Assembly (NCBI RefSeq): GCF_001540865.1
Contig: NC_033627.1
Coordinates: forward strand, 12,642,648-12,706,647
DNA from: Ananas comosus
Lineage: Eukaryota > Streptophyta > Magnoliopsida > Poales > Bromeliaceae
DNA: 64,000 nucleotides
Reading direction: 5' to 3'
Position numbers and translations under genes: made by a program. Of this stretch, positions 14,433 through 23,270 are shown piece by piece; the first letter of the stretch is position 1; every line of letters begins with the position of its first letter. The notes beneath the pieces are model-generated. The model saw only the letters and a list, made by a program, of their open reading frames with translations. It was not told the origin of the DNA and made no database searches.

Positions 14433-16703
14433 TTAGCTATGCGATTCTTTGTTTGAGCCTCTATATTCTTGTTCTTCATATATATGAAAATGGACTGATG
14501 ATAACACGAAGGAATGGAACATAAAACTAATTGGTGGAGCAGAAGGAGCAGGATACATTATCTGAAAAAACAAAAAACATGATGCCAAATTAGATTTTAA
14601 ATTATTTATAAAAAGTGGTGAATACAGTTAAAAGTATAGGAGTTAGAATTTCATGTATCTTATTTAGTTAAATTTAGGGGTGGCAATCCAGCTCGCTGTT
14701 TGAGAGCCGGCTCATGTTCGGCTCGAAATGAGCTCGAGATAAAATCGCTCGTTTAATAAAAGAGCCGAACACGAGTTGAATTCTTCAGCTCGTTTAATAA
14801 ACGAGCCGAACACAAGTCAAGGTCAGCTCATTCGTGTTCGGCTCGGTAATAGTTCGAATATATATATAGAAATATAATTTTTAATTTTATATGTAAATAA
14901 ATAATTAATTATATATAAAATACATATTTTTATTATTTGATTTTTGGTTCAATCTAAATATAAATTCCAACTCAATTAAAAAAAAAAAACTCATTTATAT
15001 ATAATATTTCAACCATTAGATCAAAATATAATGGATAAAATATCATAAATTTATTTTTTATATATATTCTTTCTAATTTTTTTAACTTGTTGTTCGTAAG
15101 TCGGCTACTGTTCAGCTCATTTATTAATAAGCCAAATACAAGCTAAATTTTTCTGCTTAATACTTTAATGAGCCGGCTCGTGTTATGCTCGTTTATAAAA
15201 CAAGCTGAACACGAGCCAGCCCTAACTCGTTCGTGTTCATCTTGTTGACACCCCTAGTTAAATATAATAGAAACTATTACAAGTACAAATATTTTTTTGG
15301 TTGCATATAGTTGAGCCATGCATTTTGAAATTTTAATTACTTTTATATCTGTAGTGGTGAGATTACTTTTAATATAAAAAAAGTGTATTGTTTTTTAAAA
15401 AATGATTAAGAAAATATTTTTTTTAAAAAAATTACTCTTTCTAATTACTGCAGTTGAAACTGCGACAAATTTGAATATAATTCTAACCACACCAATTAAA
15501 TTCAAATGCATCAAATCAAAATTCAAATTCATACAGTACAACTATATGCAATTAAACACTTCCTAAAAATTTCTTGCATGCAATATATGTTACAAAAAAT
15601 TCACTACACGTGTATAAAATTGCAATATATATTTTTATTGTTCTTGAATGAATAATACGTAGTCATATCAAAGTCAAAGATTTTAAAAAAAATCTTGAAC
15701 TATAAAAAAAAAAAAAAAGTACTCATGAGTTTCGCTGCAACAAGAAGATTTAAAACCCCCAATTAAAGCAAACACATAAACAAATTATATGTTGGTATAA
15801 TGCTAATTTTTTAATTGATTAAGAGAGAGAGAGAGAGATGCATCTACTCACACGTGTCTCTTCACTGTTGGTTGGGTAGACCAGGTCCACGCTCTTGTTG
15901 ATCTTCTTGTGTAGCCAATCACGGAGCTTCTCCGGATCTACCCTCCCCACCACCTTCACCTCCCCACTCTCCATGTTTGGTTCCACCCTCTCCACCCCTT
16001 CCACAAAAAATAAAAGAAAAGTTAAGAGAGAGAGAGAGAGAGAGAGATGTGAAACATGCAATTGATTATCCCGACAAAAGCTTAACATATCAAAGAATAG
16101 TAACTTAAGGCGCGCCTTCTATTCCGATACTGTGTGCACTAAGTACAGTATGCTCCTAAAAGTTTAAATCGTCAACGAACAGTAATTTTAATATTTTAAC
16201 AAAAAAGATAGAGGGAGAGCAGCCAGATGGCGTCGATTGGGAATGGGTTCGCAGCGTGGTGTTGGGAGTTATGGAATGAGCGGAATAGTAGAATATTCGA
16301 TAATCAACTTGACCAAAGTGAAAATCTAAGAAGAAGAATTCGTTGCACTGTCAGCCAATGGGTCTCGACGTTAGGAAGCTAAGATTGTCCACGCTTGCTC
16401 AACATTTGTCACTCATTGGGTCGGTTTTAGGTTCGCAAGGGTAGAACTTTCGTAGAGATAGTTTCTATCTGTCGATCCAAAAGATCTGATGTTGTTAAAT
16501 TGTTCTTGTACTTTGCTTTAAAATATGGTATATTCTTGTTCAATCAAAAAAGAAAGATAAGAGGGAGAGAGATTTAACCATGGAAGCTTGAGATGGACTC
16601 CATGCCTTTCCTGATCTTCTTGGTGCATCCAATGCATTGGCAATGCATAGCAATCTTCAACAGGAAGGTCACTGTATCTACCTTTCCACCTTTAATTCCC
16701 TCC

Positions 16704-16746
<43 letters not shown>

Positions 16747-17023
16747 AATTAACCGAAAAAACGGTGAGAGAAATCAAGTAAGTATGCGCTTCGACTTCTT
16801 CTGCGTTCAGTAGAAGCAAGTCTAATAATGAGATTCTGAGCTTAAAAGATACTCAATAAAAAAACTTCTTCAGCTGATATATAGGACAAACAGGATGGTT
16901 TTTCATTAAATGATCCATACACAAAATTCTAATGTAAAACCAAACAAAACTAAGTAATATGCAGAAGCTGTAAATGCTCACCATGTTAGAGAGAGGGTCA
17001 ACCTTAGCTTTCTCTTTATTCAT
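14433..17023 (-). CDS. Heavy-metal-associated (HMA) domain protein, HIPP/HPP-like
   Basis: Modelled exons: 17023-16982, 16702-16579, 15997-15852 and tentatively 14561-14433; all join in phase, giving about 146 residues. The core is one HMA fold. Strand 1 is VTFLLKIAMHC, followed by a metal-site loop with cysteines at about 35, 37 and 40 (CQCIGC) and then KKIRKGM; next come VERVEPNMESGEVKV and PEKLRDWLHKKINKSVDLVYP, the usual second half. Family members bind Cu, Zn or Cd ions. HIPPs end in a CaaX isoprenylation box; the tentative last exon ends NKESHS, with no CaaX, so either this is a non-isoprenylated member or the true last exon was missed. Long introns hold a LINE remnant (16220-16552) and a hAT-like MITE (14675-15256). 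Exons 2 and 3 are secure, exon 1 likely, exon 4 uncertain. Confidence 0.75.
14675..15256. mobile_element. hAT-like MITE in intron 3 of the HMA gene
   Basis: Ends are TAGGGGTGGCAA and, reverse-complemented, TAGGGGTGTCAA. The 8-bp flanks GTTAAATT (14667-14674) and GTTAAATA (15257-15264) match at 7 of 8 positions, as expected for a hAT target duplication. The arms are rich in GAGCCG/GCTCG phrases (for example AACACGAG, CTCGTTTAATAAACGAGC) that pair with each other. The centre is AT-rich. No transposase. Confidence 0.75.
16220..16552 (+). mobile_element. 5'-truncated LINE insertion
   Basis: Reading from about 16226, the frame encodes an Ala-Trp-Cys-Trp-Glu-Leu-Trp-Asn-Glu-Arg-Asn stretch followed by SRIFDNQ, ending at a TAA near 16382. 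This W-E-L-W-N-E-R-N-x-R-I-F signature is typical of the C-terminal zf-RVT region of plant LINE ORF2 proteins. About 160 bp of 3' UTR and a short A-rich tail follow. Flanks AAAGATAGAGGGAGAG (16204-16219) and AAAGATAAGAGGGAGAG (16553-16569) look like a target-site duplication. Only the last few percent of a full LINE remains, so it is inactive. Confidence 0.75.
16707..16741. repeat. (TA)n microsatellite
   Basis: A TA run in intron 1 of the HMA gene, only a few bases upstream (in transcript sense) of the exon 2 acceptor. Confidence 0.9.
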
Positions 17024-17094
17024 ATCCTACCAAATGATCTCTCCTTTGGATGGAACTTGTGAGGAAATAAATGGAGGAGAGAGTAAGTATTGTG

Positions 17095-17095
<1 letters not shown>

Positions 17096-17141
<46 letters not shown>

Positions 17142-17158
17142 GGAGAGGAGAGAGAGGG
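17096..17158. repeat. (TA)n-(GA)n microsatellite
   Basis: TA followed by GA repeats, just upstream of the HMA gene's start codon on the minus strand. In transcript sense it is a pyrimidine-rich CT tract, possibly part of the promoter or leader. Confidence 0.9.
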
Positions 17159-17219
17159 CAGTTTTTGGAGCACTGGGGAGGAGGGGCTTTTATATATAGC
17201 TAGGAGACTTTTTTTATAA

Positions 17220-18130
17220 AGTAATCTTCTAAAATTTTTAAATTTGCAAAATGATCCTTTCAAAATTATATTTGTAAAATTAACCCACATTTCGCCACGT
17301 AGGCGTAGGGGTGAATTTTTTTGGATAAAGGCGGTGAATCATTTACCGCCTTCAGTAAGGCGGTGAACGATTCACCGTCTTACTAATATAATTAGCAGAG
17401 AAATGGTATTTTTTGGTAGTTTAATTGCTGCTTGAGTTGGAAGTCCAGTAGGTTAGTTTATCTGGGTTAAGGGTACAACTCTATTAGTCTAATCAAGTAG
17501 AAAGTGGTATATGTTAATAATTAACTTATTGGCCTAATTAAAGTACAGGAATATACTTGCTTTGCTTTCTCCCATAGAATGATATACGCAAGAGCCCCGC
17601 CAACTACTATATAACGCTTTTTTTTTTTTTAAACTAAGTGGCTGAGATGTAATATGACTCATAGTCGAGGATATGTATTCAACTATACAAAATTGACTAA
17701 CCAATCTGGTCTATGCTACTAATACTTTTCTCGTGTTGTCCTATTAAGTAATCCAGGCCGGTATTCTCTTATGTTCATGTTGCTACTAATAATTTTCCCG
17801 TATCGACCTATCGGCAGGTTACTTTATTTAAAATCTTATCATAATCTTAATTAGTTGGAGATAAACATGTGTTTATAAAGTTGACTAAGACTTACAGCAG
17901 CTGTGTAAAGCGAAGGTTTATATACATTCGATGGATAGCACTCGTGCAAAGGCATGGATGGTTTAAGTTTTCAGTCCAACCTCGTCGACGTTGACCACCG
18001 GCCTTCTTAGCATTTGGCCCCACCCTCCAGCGGGCCCCACCGCGGATCAGCCTGAAGGTGTCATTTTCAATATTTAAGGAAAGCGTCCCCATATAGTCTA
18101 ACATAGTCTAACGTCATATTTAAAAGTGTC
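17220..18130. other. Spacer, no gene recognised
   Basis: It contains a short inverted pair, AAGGCGGTGAATCATTTACC near 17328 and AAGGCGGTGAACGATTCACC near 17362, and a GC-richer patch at 17940-18060. No exon with domain content was found. Confidence 0.4.
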
Positions 18131-18159
18131 AGCAAATGAAGAGTCGCTACGTATATACA

Positions 18160-18512
18160 GGTCAAAAATTTAAGTATTGTTGTACAGAATCGTGCAGAAA
18201 ATTTGCCGGCACGGTACGGCACGATTCATGCCGAGACATACCGATGCGTGTCGGTCACAAAAAATATATGTGTACCGACACGTATTGGCATCAAATATTT
18301 ATCTTTTTAGAAACAAATTATACTAATTATTAATTAGTATATATTTTTATCAAATCTTTTGAATTTTATTGAAAAAAATTACTTACTAATTTCAGGAATA
18401 AAAGATTTTGAATTGTGCCATTTGCATGGGGACTGCATCGTGCCGATATCTTACTGGCACGATACAGTACGGTGGATATGATCCGTGCCGATAGGCACTT
18501 TAATCCTTGATA
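18160..18512. repeat. Inverted-repeat element (CGGCACGGTACGGCACG type)
   Basis: The two sides carry inverted, imperfect blocks: GCCGGCACGGTACGGCACGA on the left and, on the right, ATCGTGCC, TACTGGCACGATACAGTACG and CCGTGCCGATAGGCAC. The AT-rich centre encodes nothing. Borders are approximate and no target duplication could be read. Confidence 0.5.
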
Positions 18513-19031
18513 CAGACGCTTATGCCAAGTGTTAATAAAATATATTTTTTGAAATTTTTAAAAATCCTGACGTTTTAAAGCGTTGAAATATTAAAAATAA
18601 TAGTAAAGTTTATCATTTAATAAATTAGCTGGTTTGATATAATAGAGAGTTCATATGACAACGTTTTTTGAAGCATCGGTATTTGCTATATTGCAGGGAA
18701 TGCTTGGGGACGCTTTTTCCTAATGTCGTCTAAAACACGTCCTTATATTGAAATTTTTTTGTAGTGTTATAATTTAAGAGTTAACTATGATCCTTCACTC
18801 TACAGTTTAAAAAATTTTGTAATATTCAACGAATTATTGGATGGAGACAAAATTAATACGTGTCAGTGAATCAGTGACTCTCTAATTAATAAGGAGTCAT
18901 TTTGGAGCTTCCCATTGAAGTTTTATCCGCCTTATGGTTAACTTATTACAAATTCATATATAATAATTAGAGATTATACATTATAGATTATAGATTATAT
19001 AAGATTATAGATAACATAATGCAATTGGAGG

Positions 19032-19034
<3 letters not shown>

Positions 19035-19082
<48 letters not shown>

Positions 19083-19121
19083 GGTAGCATCTTAGCCTTC
19101 TCTCTCTCTCTCTCTCTCTCT
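19035..19121. repeat. (TC)n tracts around a duplicated MITE flank
   Basis: Two CT runs are separated by GTGGGTAGCATCTTAGCCTT. Nearly the same phrase, GTGGGTACCATCTTAGCCTT, recurs right after the second run and forms the left edge of the following MITE. Confidence 0.85.
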
Positions 19122-19136
19122 GTGGGTACCATCTTA

Positions 19137-19484
19137 GCCTTCGTTTGGTTGGGGGTTAAGGGGTGGAATAACCCCTTAACCCCCATTTTATCCCCAAACA
19201 CTTCTACAAATAGTTGGGGTTAGTTAACACCACCTCAAATGGGTTATCCCGAGTTAGCTAACCTCACCTAACCCCACCAAACCTCAACCAAACACTATTT
19301 TCTATTCATAATAACCCACTATCCTTCTTATCCCACCTACTCCAACCAAACACTATTTTTCACTATCCTGGACTAACTCCAACCTCCAACCAAATACAAA
19401 AATACTCTAACCTCACCTTAACCCTAAACTTAAGACTATCCCTGGAATAAGTAGTTTTTCCTTAACCCTGAACCAAACTGTAGC
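19137..19484. mobile_element. Tourist-like MITE, copy 2 (348 bp)
   Basis: Left end GCCTTCGTTTGGTTGGGG, right-end reverse complement GCTACAGTTTGGTTCAGGG, with TTA at 19134-19136 and 19485-19487. It can be aligned end to end with the copy at 6602-6950; length and internal order are the same. Confidence 0.85.
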
Positions 19485-19487
19485 TTA

Positions 19488-20370
19488 GAGATATAAAGGA
19501 TTTGGTATGGGCAACTATATATGCTTTAATTAGAAGCATGTGTTTTTAACTTTTGGGCCCTTGAATTTCTAAGGTTTACAAGTTGATGATGTTTGCACTT
19601 AGCAATGAGAATTGATCAGGAAAACTCAAGTAGGATTATGTAATTAAACAAGCATCTTCAATGAGAATGTCTTTGAGCCATATGATTGTTTAAGGAGAAG
19701 AACCTAAATCAATTTTTCATAACCCTAGTGTTTTTTTTTAGCCTTTTTTAAAAAAGTTTGTTTTTAACATACATTGTAATCGATCCGAAAGAGTCATTTT
19801 GATTTTATCGATATTAATTACTAAGAACGAAAATGCAGTGGCAATTAATTCTATCAAACACTTTTTTTTTTCATTTAACATACATCTATAAGATGTTGAT
19901 ATAGGTAACATGATCAAATAAAAAAAAACTGAATTGGATATATATATATATATATATATATAGGAGCACTCTAATACAATTGGAAAATAGCTGAACACAT
20001 TCTTGAGAAAAAAAAAAAAGAGATTCAATTTAATTTCATGAATTTTAAAGTGCACAAATTTGAACTCCTTTTCTTTCTTTTTTTTTTGTCCTAGGGGCCT
20101 TAATTATTTGAGTAATTCAAAAGAGTATAATTAACCATATGAATTTTAAGAGAGATAAAGAGGTTTAATTTCGAGAATTAACTCTGTATTTAGTACTAGA
20201 TAAATGTTTGGGCTAAAGCCAAGATAAATAAATAAATTCTCAGAAAAAAAAAAAAAAAAAAAAAAACCTTGGACGTTGTAGATGCGTAGTTTAAGTAATC
20301 CTTACGTACAATTTCCCGCGCGAATCTCAAAGCACACGCGTCCCCCACACGGTAGCCTCCGCCCTCCTTT
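19488..20370. other. Spacer, no gene recognised
   Basis: AT-rich, with a (TA)n run at 19939-19962 and an A22-like run near 20246-20268. No exon or RNA gene was seen before the U6 promoter. Confidence 0.5.
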
Positions 20371-20373
20371 TTA

Positions 20374-20416
20374 GTCCCACATCGAACGTTTAAACGACTT
20401 ACATTTTCTCTTATAG
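20374..20416 (+). promoter_or_regulatory. U6 promoter: USE and TATA-like element
   Basis: GTCCCACATCG at 20374-20384 is an exact plant upstream sequence element (consensus RTCCCACATCG). A TATA-like TTATAG lies at 20411-20416. The 26-bp gap between them is the spacing that marks plant RNA polymerase III snRNA genes (Pol II U-snRNA genes have about one more helical turn), and the TATA lies about 25 bp before the first U6 base. Confidence 0.9.
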
Positions 20417-20437
20417 TTTGCTATCGGCAAGCACAGT

Positions 20438-20457
20438 GTCTCTTCGGAGACATCCGA

Positions 20458-20489
<32 letters not shown>

Positions 20490-20539
20490 GGCCCCTGCGC
20501 AAGGATGACACGCACAAATCGAGAAATGGTCCAAATTTT
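20438..20539 (+). ncRNA. U6: U6 spliceosomal snRNA
   Basis: From GACATCCGATAAAATTGG onward the sequence reads as plant U6, including the ACAGAGA box (in GATACAGAGAAGATTAGC), the AGC triad and the CGCACAAATCGAGAAATGG segment of the 3' half. The 5' hairpin reads GTCTCTTCGGAGAC rather than the usual GTCCCTTCGGGGAC; both sides of the stem have changed together, so pairing is kept. With a proper USE/TATA promoter and a T-run terminator this is probably an active copy. The exact 3' end within the T run is uncertain. Confidence 0.96.
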
Positions 20540-20546
20540 TTTTTTT
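20536..20546 (+). terminator. Pol III T-run terminator of U6
   Basis: Eleven consecutive T residues directly follow the CCAAA end of U6. Confidence 0.9.
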
Positions 20547-20559
20547 AATTTTTTGGCAA

Positions 20560-21360
20560 ATCCATGCAAATCATCTTCGTCCCCAAAACTAGCTAGGGTT
20601 TGTGATCTCTCAATTCTAATCTTTTGTGTTTTGTTTTTTGGGTTTAATCTTTGCCCTTTTTGGTGGTTTTCTCCGATTCAGATCTTCTTCGTCTTCTTTT
20701 TTTTTCTCCTGCATTTTGTTGGGTATTTCTTGCTTAATTTTGCCCTCCTTGGTGGTTGCTTCTAGGCTTCTTTTGAATTTGAACTTAAGTTGGAGGATTT
20801 GATTATTTTTTTTCAAATATTTCGGCTTCAAATCCAGATCATGTTCGTCCCTAACACCATGGTTTCTGATCACTCGTTCTTTTTTTTCCACTTTTGTTTC
20901 CAAATCGTCATCACTCCCAAAACTAGGGATTCTGATCGCTCTTTTGTTTATCCGTTTTTTTTCTTTCCTTTTTTGTTCGATTCTTGTTGTTTAAGCCTAG
21001 AAACCTTGCTACGAAACTAGGGTTTCTGATCACTCGAGTTTAATCCTCATTTTTCATTTTCTTTTCTTCCTTTATTATTTTTCTTTTTGGGGATAATTCA
21101 TGCTTAAACCCTAGAAACCTTGCAATGAAGCTAATCTATCCTTCTTTGGTTTCTTTTGATTTTGAAGTTAATTCAGAGAATCTGCTTGTTTCCTTTTTTT
21201 TTCTTTTTTTTTTTAATCTCCTCTGATCTCTTCTTACCTGTGTATTTCACCATTCGGTGTTGTTAGAAATTTTTTTTTTTTTTTTTTTTTTGCTTGATAC
21301 TTTTCACAATCGAATTAGATTGTAGTACCACCACAGCTCTGGAGGAAAGTATTTTCTATT
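20560..21360. other. Pyrimidine-rich region with degenerate internal repeats
   Basis: Phrases like ACTAGGGTTTCTGATCACTCG recur at about 20590, 20850, 20920 and 21015, alternating with TTTTCTTTTT-rich stretches and TTGCTTAATTTTGCCC/TTCATGCTTAAACCC. This looks like an old, degenerate tandem duplication of a leader-like sequence. No coding exon could be supported. Confidence 0.4.
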
Positions 21361-23270
21361 CATCCTAATCTTCAATTTCAGCATGCTGAGAGGTTGGGGG
21401 AAATTGTTTTCAAAACATTGAGTTCATGGATTGCAGGTGGATCTTCCTCGCGTAGCCAAGATTGATGAATGTACAAATATTTCTGCCTCTTACAAATTTG
21501 ATTTACGGCTGAATTAAAGTTACAACAATCAAAACACCCTCTTACAGAAAACTCTACTCTTTTGTGTCCAACCATGAAGATTGAAGAGGGATGGATGGAT
21601 GTTAAATATAAGTATTAAGAATTAATGTTATCTAACAATAGAACATTTTGGAGAAAAACAGAGGTTTCGCGTTATTTTACCAATTATGAGATAATTTATG
21701 TTAATCAAGTTTTACGTCCTTACAATCATGTGTTCTACTCACAAACAAACATCTTCAACTAATCTTAAGGATGAAAAACACCCTGCACGCAAAAGAGTTT
21801 GAGTTATATAGAGTAAATCGAGGGCAGGATAAATCGAGGGCAGGAGTTCGATCCTCTGCATGTGCCTTTAAAGAGGCTTCTGTGGGTGCAAGAGTATGTG
21901 ACTTGCTCGAAATTAATCTTTGTATCTTCAATCGACACATCTTATTACATGATTTATTTGGTGAAAATATGAAATGTACATTATCGACACTTAGGCGCGC
22001 TTCTACTGCAAACTGAAATTTAGATGATGCAATAAAATGAGAGGGGGAAAAAAAAATCGAATGATACAAGAAAGTAATAAAAACTTTTTGAGATATTGCC
22101 ACAATCAATAGATGTGCAAGGTGAAGCTGAGGATTATACTGATAGATCCGAGTACAAGAGTAGCGAAGAGGCAACTCATTTGAACAGCTTGTTTTTCGGA
22201 TTGATTTGATTGCGCGCAGTCTATAGAAGAGTGAGAACTGTCACATAAATGCCAGAAAAGTTATATATAATTTGTAAACACATACAAGTACAAAAATTAA
22301 ATAGGAATTGACAATATACATATTGAGGGAAAGGTTGAAGCTGCACAAAATGTGCTAACTATTGAGCTAGAATCATGTTTTACTTCGAAAACATATGTGA
22401 CAGTAAATGCATGCAAGATGTCTCATTAGTGTTAGAGAGATCATTAAATACATTACAAGGCACGCATATAACTTGCAAACTTGTATGTGTTAGCAAGATA
22501 ATTTAGAGGAAACAAGAACTTAAAAGCCCCAAATACTGACAACAACTTAGCAAATGCGAGTAATATAATTTTACTGATTTCAGATTGTTGCTCCACTACT
22601 GTCGAAAAGAAGAAAGTTGTCATCAATGCCATTGAAATCGATGATTATTTCGGAATGTACAGAAAGAACAAAATGGATGGTCTGTGCGTTATATCTTCCT
22701 CTTATCTATACCAAAATCGGGCTTAGGCAAAATTAGGCTTGACTGTGAACCAAGATCAAATTTCATATATCCCCTACTTTCTTTTCTCTTTCGGTCAGAG
22801 CATGGTTTGAAAAGAAAAAAACTGCTCCCATAATTGTGCATCTCCAGCAACCACTAATTGAAAGCCAAGTAACCAATAACTAGAACCACATGTAATCGAG
22901 AAGTAAAATAGTTTCTTTATCATTTCCTTTGTTCTAAGTTAACATATCATGTTTATTTGTTCAGGTACTCAACTCCTTTCATAGATTACTTAGGGAGTCT
23001 TCAACTGATTTTAGCATCTAATTTGCTCACCTATCATTAAGAATCTGCCATAAAGAACCAGGAAAACCCAAGCTACTTTGAAATTCTAAAAATAATATAT
23101 AGCATGCTAATGCACACATGATAAATGAAGCAGCAATTATTGAGAAAGAGATCACACTCTTAGCAACTGGATAAACTGCATATTTATTTGCCTACAGTTA
23201 AGTAGAAATTTATATCCTGAGTTCTGCTATGATACTAAGACTTGCCTTAGGTGAAATTAGCCTGATTGCC
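21361..23270. other. Spacer downstream of the phosphatase gene, no gene recognised
   Basis: Open frames here are short and without domain signatures. The last part before 23271 is probably the 3' untranslated region of the minus-strand phosphatase. Confidence 0.4.

Noticed and set aside
16974..17219. 81-residue plus-strand frame with an RERERE run
   Set aside because: It is antisense to exon 1 of the HMA gene and continues through a (GA)n microsatellite.
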